A DNA stretch of 64,000 bases from an uncultured Collinsella sp. (GTDB lineage Bacteria; Actinomycetota; Coriobacteriia; Coriobacteriales; Coriobacteriaceae), in the NCBI GenBank assembly GCA_902478545.1, contig CABSLA010000006.1, positions 1-64,000 of the forward strand. Direction: 5' to 3'. The notes beneath the pieces are model-generated. The model searched no databases, was not told the origin of the DNA, and saw nothing but the letters and a program-made list of their open reading frames with translations. Shown here in pieces: positions 1 through 8,928 of this stretch; positions within the stretch are counted from its first letter, which is position 1; each line of letters starts with the position of its first letter. A program made the translations under genes and the position numbers.

Positions 1-214
1 GAGACCCGCCATCGGACGCCTTGGCCGAGAGGCCGTCGACAGAGTAGTCCTCTGAAACCGGCGAAGTTGCACTTAAATCATCGGCCCGTGTTGAATCTTC
101 AATCTGTGATGGAGACAGGCCCGCTTCACTCAAACCAAAGCAAGGAGTTACGGCCAAACAGAAATAAAAGAAGAAAAAAGCGACACGGACAGCCTTACTT
201 CTAAAGAAATGCAT
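1..214 (-). CDS. Secreted protein, N-terminal part (runs off left edge)
   Basis: Reading leftward from an ATG at 214 the frame stays open for 71 codons to the window edge. A GGAGG (221-225) sits 6 nt upstream of the ATG. The product begins MHFFRSKAVR, continues with a strongly hydrophobic core (AFFFFYFCLAVTP) and then a Ser/Asp/Thr-rich linker. This is the layout of a signal peptide followed by the low-complexity linker also seen in the amidase just upstream. The two genes are 127 nt apart in the same direction and may be co-transcribed. The function cannot be told from 71 residues; another exported cell-wall protein is a reasonable guess only. Confidence 0.6.
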   Translation of the reverse strand, partial: MHFFRSKAVRVAFFFFYFCLAVTPCFGLSEAGLSPSQIEDSTRADDLSATSPVSEDYSVDGLSAKASDGGS

Positions 215-341
215 ATAGAACCTCCCCGATAGTTCACTCCAACATAATATTGCTAGCAAGTAACAATTTAAGGCCAAGATTTACCATACAAGTAAGGTCG
301 ACTACAACCAGCGCAGTCGACCTAGAGAATTCATATTGATA

Positions 342-3002
342 TTAGCCAATTAAAGAAATAATGCGCGCAATATTCTGACCATATGTGTCACCCGGAACAG
401 CCCAGCGGCCATTTAAATCTTCCAAATATGGCGCAACTCCGAGAAAACCCTTAGACCGAAGGACTTCATATCGAGGATCCACACAAGTGTTATTCAACGC
501 CGCACCAGTAGCATATCCTTTAAGATGCTGGACTTGGGCAAGCAAGCCCTGATATACATCGTCAAATCTAGCGCCTCCCGATTGTTGATTGACGGCGCCC
601 AGTCCGGCGAAATTGCACTGATTCGGCTTTACGGAACCTCCAAATTGCAACCATCCAGTCTCAAGCATAGCCTGAGCAAAAACAACTTCCGGGCGAACCC
701 CTTCAGAAACAGCGGCTTCGACAATTAATGAACAAAAATCACGAATAGTAGGTGCTCCCTTTGAAATAAATGCGTCTGAGGGATATGTATGTCCTGTTGA
801 TTCATATAAGTTCACCATAGCATCAACTGAAGTCTGCAGACTTCCCATAATTGGAGTACCCTCCACCGTGACCTTGCGGGTCAGGTGCCTCTCGGCGGAG
901 CCGTCGATCACGTCGAGGTAGACGGTGTACTCGCCCGGCTCGGTCGGGGTCCACTCGCAGGAGGAGGAAGCGGAGGGCTGCTGGGCGACGCCCCACTTGG
1001 CCCAGCCGCCCTTCTCCCAGACGAACTTGTACTTGAGGCCGGAGGCGTCGCCGGACACCTTGGCCTGCAGCTTGACCGGCTTGCCGCAGAGGGCGGAGCC
1101 CGAGACTTCGAGCGACTCGACGGAGTAGCGCTCGCCGACCGTGACCTTGCGGGTCAGGTGCCTCTCGGCGGAGCCGTCGATCACGTCGAGGTAGACGGTG
1201 TACTCGCCCGGCTCGGTCGGGGTCCACTCGCAGGAGGAGGAAGCGGAGGGCTGCTGGGCGACGCCCCACTTGGCCCAGCCGCCCTTCTCCCAGACGAACT
1301 TGTACTTGAGGCCGGAGGCGTCGCCGGACACCTTGGCCTGCAGCTTGACCGGCTTGCCGCAGCGGGCGTCGCCCGAGACTTCGAGCGACTCAAGAGACCA
1401 ATTAACAACTTTGTATTTAGAAGTGCTAGTCACATACCCATTGGAGTCAATGACATCAGCATAGATCTCATATTCACCAGCCTGGGGCAGGGTCCAAGAA
1501 ATCGACGGCGAAGTTAAGTCTTGACCGATTACACCCCAATTGGAATCACTCCAATCAGACCCAGCCCTATGCCAAACAAACTTATATCTAAGGCCATCAG
1601 TCTTGCCGCTAACATTTACACCGATTTTTACCGTTGACCCCGCATGTCCCAGTTCTTCCGAGAAGGAAATTCCATTGACGGAGTAGGGATGCGGAAACTG
1701 CGCGATGATAGCAGCAGCGTCAGCCTCTCCCAGACGACGGCAACCATCGTCCGAGAAATAGTTGGCCACATCACCGTAATTCGAAATGAAACCATGCTCG
1801 ATAAGAATACCTGGAATTCCCTGCTCGCGAGCGCAGCGGATAACGGCGAACTCGTCGCCTACCTCCATTTGAAATACGCCGCGGTATGTTAGTCCCATAG
1901 CAGCAAGGTTGTTCATGACCTTGTTGGCAAGCTCAACAGAGACCTGCGTGTAGTCGGTGCCATTTGCGGTAGGAGCATAAACTTCTGCGCCGTGAGCTCC
2001 AGAAGACCCAGAGTTGATGTGAAAGCTAACAAAGGCCTGCGCGCCCTGATCAATGCAGCGCTGTACGCGATAAAGATAATCATTGCTGGGATAGTAGCCA
2101 GACTGCTCGCGCGCAAGAACGATCTTAAAGCCGTAAGCTTCAAGTTTATTTTTGCAGGCTGTCATGATCTTCCAGGTAAGGTCGGCTTCACTCTTGCCAT
2201 TACCCTGAGCGCCAGAATCCACCCCGCCATGTCCCGCGTCAAGTGCAATAACCCCCACATTACGCGCGGAGCGCTCAGCATAGGTGGAAATGCCATCGGG
2301 CGAATCGGCGCATTCCAATGCCTGCTGAATCGACTGGGCTTCAACGGCATTGCCATCGCCGTCCGCATAGTAAACAGAAGTGCTCTCGGAGCTCACGGAG
2401 CCATTAATGACCGTAAACGAATAATCCCTGTCAGAAAGATCCACCTCATGCTCAGAGCCATCGCCCTGCAAAGCATAGGTTATCGATGTGAGGAAATATG
2501 TATTAGATTCCAACTGCGAACCAAAAATAAAAGCAGCAGAATTATCAGCCGTTGCAGATGCTTCAATAGTCCCCTGAACCCCATTGGCACTTACATAGTT
2601 GAGAGTTGCGGAGGCAAGGCTATCGCCGTCATCGGGAGTAGCAAAGGCAACGACCTGATCAGTCCCGCTGGAAAGGCTCGGGTAGGCAAGATATACATAC
2701 TGGAAAGAAGAATCGACCGGTTCAGCCTGCTGATGGTTCTCAGATACATCAACGCCAAAATCCTCATCAGCCGATTCGTCAACGTTCGTTGCCGGCGATG
2801 AATCATCAGCAGCGTCGACATCAACAGAACCCGCATCACGCGAGGCCTCGCCATCATCGTCTGCAGTAGCAGCGTCCACGGCAGCGTCCGCAGACGGGAC
2901 GTTGCTCGCAGCGTAGGCAGCAGCCACAGGACCCATCAAGGATGAAATGGTCAAAAGACCAGCAAGAGAAAAAGCTGTTGAGGCACGCAATGCCTTTTTC
3001 AT
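342..3002 (-). CDS. Secreted N-acetylmuramoyl-L-alanine amidase with C-terminal glucosaminidase domain
   Basis: An 886-residue exported peptidoglycan hydrolase. Residues 1-32 form a signal peptide ending in an Ala-rich cleavage region, followed by an Asp/Ala-rich linker to about 95. An Amidase_3 domain lies at about 250-440: the zinc/catalytic pattern is visible as DAGHGG, a Glu in GKSEADLT, the His in VSFHINS, and the Glu in ILIEHGF. Three wall-binding-like repeats (YKFVW, GEY, VIDG motifs) follow at about 447-712; the last two are almost identical. The C-terminus (about 720-886) matches the mannosyl-glycoprotein endo-beta-N-acetylglucosaminidase family (AQAMLETGW, NFAGLGA). The protein would therefore cut both the stem peptide link and the glycan. 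The start has GGGGGA six nt upstream. It could be an autolysin or daughter-cell separation enzyme; the substrate is inferred from the family. Confidence 0.88.
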   Translation of the reverse strand: MKKALRASTAFSLAGLLTISSLMGPVAAAYAASNVPSADAAVDAATADDDGEASRDAGSVDVDAADDSSPATNVDESADEDFGVDVSENHQQAEPVDSSFQYVYLAYPSLSSGTDQVVAFATPDDGDSLASATLNYVSANGVQGTIEASATADNSAAFIFGSQLESNTYFLTSITYALQGDGSEHEVDLSDRDYSFTVINGSVSSESTSVYYADGDGNAVEAQSIQQALECADSPDGISTYAERSARNVGVIALDAGHGGVDSGAQGNGKSEADLTWKIMTACKNKLEAYGFKIVLAREQSGYYPSNDYLYRVQRCIDQGAQAFVSFHINSGSSGAHGAEVYAPTANGTDYTQVSVELANKVMNNLAAMGLTYRGVFQMEVGDEFAVIRCAREQGIPGILIEHGFISNYGDVANYFSDDGCRRLGEADAAAIIAQFPHPYSVNGISFSEELGHAGSTVKIGVNVSGKTDGLRYKFVWHRAGSDWSDSNWGVIGQDLTSPSISWTLPQAGEYEIYADVIDSNGYVTSTSKYKVVNWSLESLEVSGDARCGKPVKLQAKVSGDASGLKYKFVWEKGGWAKWGVAQQPSASSSCEWTPTEPGEYTVYLDVIDGSAERHLTRKVTVGERYSVESLEVSGSALCGKPVKLQAKVSGDASGLKYKFVWEKGGWAKWGVAQQPSASSSCEWTPTEPGEYTVYLDVIDGSAERHLTRKVTVEGTPIMGSLQTSVDAMVNLYESTGHTYPSDAFISKGAPTIRDFCSLIVEAAVSEGVRPEVVFAQAMLETGWLQFGGSVKPNQCNFAGLGAVNQQSGGARFDDVYQGLLAQVQHLKGYATGAALNNTCVDPRYEVLRSKGFLGVAPYLEDLNGRWAVPGDTYGQNIARIISLIG
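865..1390 (-). repeat. Two tandem 273-bp repeat modules inside the amidase gene
   Basis: The stretch 865-1137 is repeated almost base for base at 1138-1390 (period 273 bp, 91 codons). The end of the second copy diverges around 1365-1390. A third, much more diverged protein-level copy lies at about 1391-1660. The two identical copies are strikingly GC-rich compared with the AT-richer rest of the gene. This suggests that the module was recently copied in, or expanded by recombination, from a GC-rich donor gene. Confidence 0.85.
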
Positions 3003-3541
3003 ATTGAATCCCCCGTCACAAATAATGTTACTAAGAGAAGATTATCTTACAATCTCCTCTGCATCGGAAGTCCAGTTATTCGAAGCGCGGGAATTGTTAT
3101 AAAGGCAAGCAGAAACCTGCTCTTATAAAAAGCAGGTTATGTTCTCAGCAAACTTTTGTTTTTTCGTCCTTCCATGGACACAGTGCTAGCTCTAGTTTTT
3201 GAAGCAATTAGCGGCGCCCCAAACAGCGCAAGTGCCAGTAACACGAAAATCCACTGAAGCACGCAATTCGTTTAAGCACGTGACGGACGACGAAAGCGTG
3301 TACGCAGCCGCGAAATACAGCAAAAAGCCCCAATGTTTCGCTTGTATCAGAGGCGTCTGGGGCTTCATCGAAAGAGTAGCCTGGCTAACGCATTCAAGAA
3401 AAATCGAGCGTGGTCTTCATGAATCAAACGCCAGTATGCAACGCTCGCGCGCGTCTTTGAATCTTCTAATGAGCAAGAAGAGAGGGGTCTAGAAAAGACC
3501 TAATAGTTCTTGGAATCTGGGAATCGTCGAACTCACCATCT
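3003..3541. other. Gene-free interval
   Basis: No convincing gene is seen here. A hairpin (AACCTGCT / AGCAGGTT at about 3114-3138) lies upstream of the amidase but has no clear U-tract. A rightward open frame at 3199-3492 has no ribosome-binding site and a composition unlike coding DNA. The interval separates the amidase from the IS3 remnants. Confidence 0.5.
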
Positions 3542-3726
3542 TTAAACAAGAGAATCATATAGCTTCTTATCGTTCTGTCTCGAAAAGATATGAGTGACCA
3601 GATGCACATCGTGGGCCTTTGAAATACAATCTTCGTCCCTTAAAGATTCAGCAACATAACAACCACCCCAATCAAAAAAGCCGAGATAGCCCCGGCTGAT
3701 AATCAAAGAGGCGGTTGGATTGGCAA
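3542..3726 (-). pseudogene. C-terminal fragment of an unidentified gene cut by an IS3 remnant
   Basis: The minus strand encodes a protein-like tail of about 60 residues (containing GYLGFFDWGGCYVAES and HDVHLVTHIFSRQNDK) that ends at a TAA at 3542-3544. Its AT-rich composition and amino-acid mix look like real coding sequence, unlike the GC-rich transposase DNA it is joined to. Upstream the frame runs straight into the 3' end of the IS3 transposase fragment, so the N-terminal part has been lost or displaced. The family is not recognised. Confidence 0.4.
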
Positions 3727-3729
3727 CAC

Positions 3730-4109
3730 CTATTTGGACGATTCCGGGAGGGACAGCCCCGCCTCCCTGAACTCGACCGGCGACATGTAGCCCAGCGTCG
3801 AGTGGATCCTGAAATTGTTGCACCAGTGCACGTAGTCCGAGAGTTTGACCCGGAGCTCGCGCGTCGTGCCGAACGTCTCGCGGTGGACGAGCTCGGCCTT
3901 CAGTATCCTGTTGGTCGACTCGTCGACGGCGTTGTCGTAGGGGCAGCCCATGGCCGACAGCGACCTCTCTATGCCGAAGGCCTCGAGCATCAGGTCGATC
4001 TCGGCGTTGTCGAACTCGCTGCCGCGGTCCGTGTGGAAGACCTCGATGTCCGAGATCGGGAAGGAGAGCGTCGCGAACGCCGACCTGACCAGCCGGGCGT
4101 CCTTTGTGT
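3730..4109 (-). pseudogene. IS3-family transposase OrfB, C-terminal fragment
   Basis: The frame ends in TAG at 3730-3732 and encodes the last two thirds of an rve (DDE) integrase core. It shows the second Asp (VFHTDRGSEFDN) and the catalytic Glu region (GCPYDNAVDESTN), ending in IHSTLGYMSPVEFREA, which is typical of the end of IS3 OrfB proteins. The N-terminal half, including the HTH and first Asp, is missing. It fuses out of frame to a different OrfB copy at about 4105-4113. Confidence 0.75.
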
Positions 4110-4832
4110 TCTGGTGGCGAAGCTCCTGCGGTGGTACATTTCATTTTTCAGCGTCGCAAAGAACGACTCTGCGACGGCGTTGTCGTGGCAGTTGCCGGTA
4201 CGGCTGCAAGAGAGGCGCACATGGTTGCCCCTGGCCCACTCAGCGAGCTTGCGGCTGGTGTACTGCGCCCCCTTGTCCGAGTGGAATATGGCGTTCTCTG
4301 CCACGTACCCGCGCGCACGCGCGCTCTCGAGGGCGCTGACGACGATATCGGCGGTCATGCGCTCGGACAGCGACCAGCCCACGAACATGCGGGTGTTCAG
4401 GTCGATCACCGTCGACAGGTAGAGCCAGCCCTGGCCGGTGCGCAGGTAGGTGATGTCGCCGACGAGCTTGTAGGTGGGCACCGGGCTCGTGAAGTCCCGC
4501 CTGATCAGGTCGGGCCTTGGCTTGGCGTCCCTGTCGGGGACCGTCGTCCTCTTCGACTTGTACGGCGTGCAGCCGCGGATCCCCAGCTCGCGCATGCACT
4601 TGCGCACACGGTACAGCGTGATGCCGCGCAGGCCGTCGGGCAGGAAGCACTTCACGAACCGCGCGCCGAAGCGCCTGTCGGACTCGAGCCACACGCGCCG
4701 CACGGCGTCGCGCGCCTCGGACCAGTCGTCGACGGGGCAGCCGTTGGAAACCCAGCTGCAGTGGCCCGACCGGCTCACCCCCAGCACCTTGGCCATCATC
4801 GCCACCGTGAAGTTGCCCTTCTCCGCCTCCAT
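4110..4832 (-). pseudogene. IS3-family transposase OrfB, N-terminal fragment
   Basis: The protein begins MEAEKGNFTV with the usual HTH_21-type start, then shows the first Asp (VGDITYLRT), second Asp (FHSDKGAQYTS) and catalytic Glu (NAVAESFFATLKNEM) of the DDE core. It is cut after YHRRSFATR, where the sequence switches to another reading frame belonging to a second IS3 element. The last about 40 residues normal for this family are absent, so it is probably inactive. Its frame reads upstream into TLARYRLM, consistent with expression by frameshifting from orfA. Confidence 0.78.
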
Positions 4833-4846
4833 GAGCCTGTACCTGG

Positions 4847-5136
4847 CTAGAGTGCCTGCTCTTTGGCGAAGAAGGCCGCGGCTTTTTTTAGGAACGCGTT
4901 CTCCGCCTCGAGCTCGCGTATGCGCTTCCTCGCCTCGCGAAGCTCGCGCTCCTCGGCCCTCGGGTCGGGCTCGCCCCCCCCAACTCGCGCTTGCGCTTGA
5001 GCACCCAGTCGTTCACCGTCTTGGGGTTGAGCCCGAGCTCCCCGCAGACTTGGGTTATGGGGCGCCCCGTGGAGATGACGTAGTCGGCTGTCTCCCGCCT
5101 GAACTCGTCGGTGTACTTCTTCTGATTGGCGACCAT
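4847..5136 (-). pseudogene. IS3-family transposase OrfA, frameshifted
   Basis: From ATG at 5136 the product starts MVANQKKYTDEFRRE with a helix-turn-helix of the HTH_Tnp_1 type (ITQVCGELGLNPKTVNDWV). At a run of eight C (4974-4981; G on the coding strand) the frame shifts. The normal continuation (REARKRIRELEAENAFLKK, a leucine-zipper-like coiled coil) lies in another frame and ends at 4847. A run of seven A on the coding strand (4883-4889) matches the A-rich slippery site that IS3 elements use to make OrfAB. The homopolymer shift could also be a sequencing error. Confidence 0.7.
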
Positions 5137-5654
5137 GAGGCAATCCTTCCGTCCATCGGCTTGTATGCAGTCTAGGGCATCGCGGCCACACGATCCCTCC
5201 AGCCCGCGTGTCCGAAAAAACGATACAGGTCAGAGGTCGCCCCCGCGGCGCGGCGCCACGCGACGAAGTGCAACCGCAGGCTGATCGACCGCAGGGAGGC
5301 CATGGCCGCCGCCGGCAAGAGGCCGTGCATGGCCAACTGCGCCACGGCGCGCGAGATGGCGTGCTGGGTGTGGGCCATAGCCGGGATGGCGGCGGCGTAG
5401 CGCGCCGCCGCCCCCGGACACGGGTTCCGACCCCGGCGCGCGCCGCGCTCGAGGCCGTTGGGAGGCCACTCGAGTCCCTTTTCTGGGCGGCGGGAGACCG
5501 CCATGCCCGCATAAAGACTCCGATTTCGCCGCGAGGCCCCCAGCCGTAGCAACGAAATGCGCAGCCGAGAAAGCCACGCGCGGATATTAGAATGCCGAAC
5601 GTGCGTCGAGCAGACACGCCCTCCAGCGGCGCGGTCGCAGGGTGAAGATAGGTA

Positions 5655-5699
5655 GGCCCGGCCGTGCGCGGTAGCTCCGCGGGCGGCCGGGCCGGTTTT
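5655..5699 (+). terminator. Rho-independent terminator-like hairpin, rightward
   Basis: Ten-base arms GGCCCGGCCG (5655-5664) and CGGCCGGGCC (5684-5693) are followed by GGTTTTG. There is no rightward gene just upstream, so it may be left over from a lost gene. Confidence 0.4.
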
Positions 5700-5726
5700 G
5701 CCTCTTGGCAATGTTCAACTCATATT

Positions 5727-5758
5727 AAAAGGGAGGAGTCGACTGATCGGCCCCTCCC
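5727..5758 (-). terminator. Terminator of the Abi-family gene
   Basis: On the minus strand GGGAGG and CCTCCC form the arms of a hairpin (5731-5758), followed directly by TTTT (5727-5730). It lies 50 nt after the stop codon of the leftward Abi gene. Confidence 0.6.
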
Positions 5759-5807
5759 ACGGCGTTTCGCCGTTTCTCTCTGCACATATTAGCACACGGA
5801 AGGAACG

Positions 5808-6809
5808 TCACCGCTTGCGCCCGTAGCCATCGATGAACCCCTCAATAAATCCGTATTTCTGCCGGTCACCGCTTCCGACGATCATCATGTACGTATCAAC
5901 CCCGACAGCGCTCTCGAGCTTCTCGAGCTCCCGCAGGCATTTCCGAAGAAAATCTCTGGAACGCTTCTTCTGATGCGTTAGCAAGGTCAATAGGTAGGCC
6001 AGGAGAACGATGTAGTCGATTATGGAATTGAAATTCAACCTGTACCCGATAGAAAGATCCTCATCGAGAAGCTCGCCAACCGCGGCCAGGTTTCTGTCGG
6101 TCTTGGGATACTTAACCGATTGGCTGAACCTCGAATCAAATACCGCCCCGTTATGGGCGACCGCGTTCCTTAAGGGACGAATCGTCTCGACGATGTTGAT
6201 GACGATGCCGGGGTTCGCATGTAAGAGACCTAGGTCGCTTGCGATATCGGCGAGGATTTCATCGGGAAGGCTTCTGCATACGCTTGTGAGATCGCCGAGG
6301 GTCATCACCTCGAAAATGCTCCAAACGGGCGCGTCATCGTCGCGATCGACATAATGCTTCACGAGATCGTTTTTGTAACTCCGTCTCACGATGTTCTGAA
6401 GCTGGCTCTTGAGCTTGAGCTTTTCCCCCATCTGCCCGTTCACGACCCTTCCGTTGACATCCCTGCATGTCCGGAGGCCGCGCTTTAAGAAGGTCGCCAG
6501 CCCGGGGTCCTCTATGTTCTCAAGTATTCTGGCCAAGACTATGTTTTTAACCGCCGTTTCGATGAACATTATCTCCGGGTAGATTGCAGCCTTGATGGCG
6601 GAATCGAACCCGTATATGTCCATGAGTGCATCGAACGAAGGGAGGGGGAGCGCATTTTTGGGCTTTCGGACAAACCGGAAGCCTTTATAGCCATGGAAAT
6701 AGCCCATGTTTCTCAGCAGTATCTTTCTGTCGCTCCCCCGCAAATCCTCCATACCGTGATTCGTCCTCATGTGCTTCATGAGGGAATTGATGCTCATGCC
6801 CTTCTTCAT
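5808..6809 (-). CDS. Abi-family (AbiD/AbiF-like) HEPN abortive-infection protein
   Basis: 333 residues with the layout of the Abi_2 family: an N-terminal segment (INSLMKHMRTNHGM...DRKILLRNMGYFHGYKGFRF), a helical middle with IYPEIMFIETAVKN, and late in the protein RNAVAHNG. The last fits the R-x4-H motif of HEPN ribonucleases (Arg-Asn-Ala-Val-Ala-His). Proteins of this family give phage resistance in lactococci, by an RNase-like mechanism inferred from the HEPN fold. GGGAGG lies four nt before the ATG, and a terminator follows. It stands alone between IS3 and IS21 debris, typical of a mobile defence gene. Whether it is active here is not known. Confidence 0.75.
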   Translation of the reverse strand: MKKGMSINSLMKHMRTNHGMEDLRGSDRKILLRNMGYFHGYKGFRFVRKPKNALPLPSFDALMDIYGFDSAIKAAIYPEIMFIETAVKNIVLARILENIEDPGLATFLKRGLRTCRDVNGRVVNGQMGEKLKLKSQLQNIVRRSYKNDLVKHYVDRDDDAPVWSIFEVMTLGDLTSVCRSLPDEILADIASDLGLLHANPGIVINIVETIRPLRNAVAHNGAVFDSRFSQSVKYPKTDRNLAAVGELLDEDLSIGYRLNFNSIIDYIVLLAYLLTLLTHQKKRSRDFLRKCLRELEKLESAVGVDTYMMIVGSGDRQKYGFIEGFIDGYGRKR

Positions 6810-7077
6810 CGAACCTCCCTTGGCCTCCTTCTAGGAAATTATATCCCAGCCCGCCTCGACGGGGCGAGCCTGTCGTTGGCGCCGGCCTATTTGTGTTTGT
6901 TAACGTCGTGATTGCGGGTTTGGTCACATCCGATTTTCAGAATTGAGCACGATAGTTTTTCGGTTTTGAGCACGGCCACGCCGACCAGACCGCATGCCTT
7001 AACGTTGTCGGTGCGTCGTATCGGCAACGAGCAAAGGCAGGAGGGAATGATCGACGTGGACAAGATAGAGGACGCAG

Positions 7078-7345
7078 GTGGCGGGCTGCAGGGCCATGCT
7101 CGAGGCCGAGCTCGCGCACAGGGACGCGACCAAGAGGGCACGGCTGCTCAGGCAGGCGAGGCTCCCCGTGCACAAGTCGGCCGAGGGGTTCGACTGGTCG
7201 CACGTGCGGTTCTCCGAGGGCTGGGGCCGCGACGACATGCTTTCGCTGGGCTTCGTCGGCGCCCGCGAGGACCTCGTGTTCTTCGGCAAGACCGGCAGGG
7301 GCAAGACCCACATGGCCGTGGCCCTGGCGATGCGCACGGCCGCCG
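7078..7345 (+). pseudogene. IstB-like ATPase, N-terminal fragment
   Basis: Encodes the front of an IS21 helper ATPase: RAMLEAELAHRDATKRAR, the conserved WSHVRFSEGWGRDDM-type region, and a Walker A motif (FFGKTGRGKTHMAVALAMR). Right after the Walker A helix the frame runs into sequence that is the reverse complement of an istB C-terminus, so the rest of the AAA+ domain is lost. The start at 7078 is only the first ATG and is not backed by a ribosome-binding site. Confidence 0.65.
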
Positions 7346-7722
7346 CCATCTGGTCGTCGCCGAACACCGCGCCCCACCGGCTGAACTCCAGGTTCGTGGT
7401 GATGACCACCGACTGCCGCTCGTAGGCGTCGGCGAACACCTAGAAGAGCGCGCGCGCCGTCGGGATCCAGCGGCAGGAAGCCGAGCTCGTCGATGACGAG
7501 CAGCCTAGCGCAGCCGATGAGCGCGGCCTCACGGTCAAGGCGCCCCTCGTCGTGGGCGCGCCGCAGCCGCATGACGAGCGATGACGCGGTGAAGAAGCGG
7601 GCCTCCATCCTCCGCTCGCACGCCAGCATGCACAGCGCCGAGGCCATGTGCGTCTTGCCGGTGCTGACGTCCCCCACCAGCACGAGGTCCTCGCAGAAAC
7701 CAGTTTCATGGAGCGTTTCATT
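7346..7722 (-). pseudogene. IstB-like ATPase, middle and C-terminal fragment, broken
   Basis: On the minus strand, LVGDVSTGKTHMASAL (Walker A) is followed by RLLVIDELGFLPLDPDGARAL (Walker B) in one frame. The family continuation FADAYERQSVVITTNLEFSRW lies in another frame after an in-frame TAG at about 7440. It therefore has at least a frameshift and a premature stop, and it ends at the inversion junction near 7345. It is a different istB copy from the rightward fragment, with different residues around Walker A. Confidence 0.65.
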
Positions 7723-7824
7723 GAAAATCCCCCGAATCTAGCAACGGTTTAAAGTCTACTAGATTGGGGGGGACGCGAGCCAAGTCGACAAAGGCAGTTA
7801 ACCGGCGGCTATTCATGCCTCGAT

Positions 7825-8928
7825 TTAGAACCGCTCGAGAATCTCCGCAGCATTCTCTCGCAGATAGATATCTAGGTCCGGCACGGCAAACTGCACGTAG
7901 CCCCTCTGTGGTGCCTGAATAACCTCTCTTTGTAGCAATTTGGCCCTAATAGAGCTGATCTCATTGGTCTTTTTACCCATGCGCTTAGCAATCTCGGATG
8001 ATTTGGACTGTTGTTTATCCTCGCACATGGCCAAAAGGTATTTGATATCGTTGAGCCCCAGTCCAGAAATCGCGGGCTCGTGAACAACATCGTGAAAACG
8101 AGCCTCTGCCAGCGCAATGCCTTCGGTGACGTCGCGCTCGCTCACAATGGCACTTTTGGCACGATGCAAGTTGGCGCGCTGCCAAATGGAATAACCGACC
8201 AGCTGCACCAGATAGGCATAGCCCTTAGTGGCCTTAGCGGCTCTCGACAGGAGATTGTCCTCTATGGTCAAGCCAGTAGCGACAAAGCTATCGCCCATAG
8301 AGAGCGCTACCTCCACCTGGTTGATAGGCGCCAGATCTTCGGGGAGGGCACGACGCAAGAACGTAAGCGCCTTGCCGTTAATAAGATCCATAACACCGGC
8401 GGGTAACCCGGCAAAGGCAAGTGCGATATCTACTTTTTCCCCTATCAAAAGCTGAACCGTAGACGCAATGGCACGCATATCGTCAATCGGAGCGTCCTGA
8501 ACTTCATCGATGGCAATAAAAAGACCCTTGGATGACTTCGCTGCCGAACTCAGTAACTTTCTAAGGCTCGGCTCTTTGGGCGCAACGTCAACTTTCGCGG
8601 AAACAAAGCCGGCGTTTACGCCGACCGAAGCATTGGCCGCAAGGGAAGAATCAGCAACCTGATCCCACAAGTCCAGCAATAAGTTAGGGCCAGCAGAGAC
8701 AATAGCGGTCTTCCATCCAAGCTCTCGAGCACGATCCCTAAGATCGCAGAGCAAAACAGTTTTTCCGGAGCCCCTCGGTCCAGCAATGCGCATGAGCCTC
8801 GCAGGTGCACCAATTCCCGCATTCAAACTCTCGGTAAACTCAAGGGCGATATCATCACGACCAATTATGCGCGGAGGCTCAGCGCCGGCAGTGGGACGAA
8901 ACGGATTATGGAATGCTGTGGCGCTCAC
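7825..8928 (-). CDS. AAA ATPase with C-terminal winged-helix-like region
   Basis: 367 residues. A Walker A motif GPRGSGKT lies near residue 50 and a Walker B motif (GLFIAIDEVQDA) near 140. This is the arrangement of archaeal-type ATPase domain (AAA_16/ORC-like) proteins that are common in Coriobacteriia genomes. The C-terminal 90 residues (LGLNDIKYLLAMCEDKQQSK, IAKRMGKKTNEISSIRAKLL) look like a winged helix-turn-helix that could bind DNA or a partner. The start is GTG, with AAAGG seven nt upstream. It is a single gene with no operon partner. The exact role is unknown; related proteins are often just named ATP-binding protein. Confidence 0.7.
   Translation of the reverse strand: MSATAFHNPFRPTAGAEPPRIIGRDDIALEFTESLNAGIGAPARLMRIAGPRGSGKTVLLCDLRDRARELGWKTAIVSAGPNLLLDLWDQVADSSLAANASVGVNAGFVSAKVDVAPKEPSLRKLLSSAAKSSKGLFIAIDEVQDAPIDDMRAIASTVQLLIGEKVDIALAFAGLPAGVMDLINGKALTFLRRALPEDLAPINQVEVALSMGDSFVATGLTIEDNLLSRAAKATKGYAYLVQLVGYSIWQRANLHRAKSAIVSERDVTEGIALAEARFHDVVHEPAISGLGLNDIKYLLAMCEDKQQSKSSEIAKRMGKKTNEISSIRAKLLQREVIQAPQRGYVQFAVPDLDIYLRENAAEILERF

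Larger units (their letters stand above)
3727..5150 (-). mobile_element. Composite IS3-family remnant
   Basis: This GC-rich block holds an orfA with a frameshift, the front of one IS3 orfB, and the back of a different IS3 orfB. No complete transposase remains, so it is not expected to be mobile. The right boundary is placed just upstream of orfA and the left boundary just after the second orfB stop. I did not find a convincing pair of terminal inverted repeats, so both ends are approximate. Confidence 0.65.
5151..5807. other. GC-rich interval without a supported gene
   Basis: Several overlapping open frames exist on both strands, but none has a recognisable domain or a good ribosome-binding site. 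Their Arg/Ala-rich translations look like GC-rich shadow frames. The right part contains two hairpins annotated separately. It is probably debris between the IS3 remnant and the Abi gene. Confidence 0.5.
6930..7722. mobile_element. IS21-family remnant with an internal inversion junction
   Basis: The block contains two pieces of istB in opposite directions, meeting tail to tail near 7345. On the left it begins with repeated GAGCAC-containing stretches (6944-6952 and 6966-6978), which resemble the multi-repeat ends of IS21 elements. No istA is present. The element is a dead remnant; boundaries are approximate. Confidence 0.6.

Noticed and set aside
3199..3492. Rightward 97-codon open frame
   Set aside because: No ribosome-binding site, no family, and composition unlike a real gene.
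5172..5711. Overlapping leftward frames upstream of the IS3 orfA
   Set aside because: Arg/Ala-rich translations in several frames at once, typical of GC-rich non-coding or decayed DNA.
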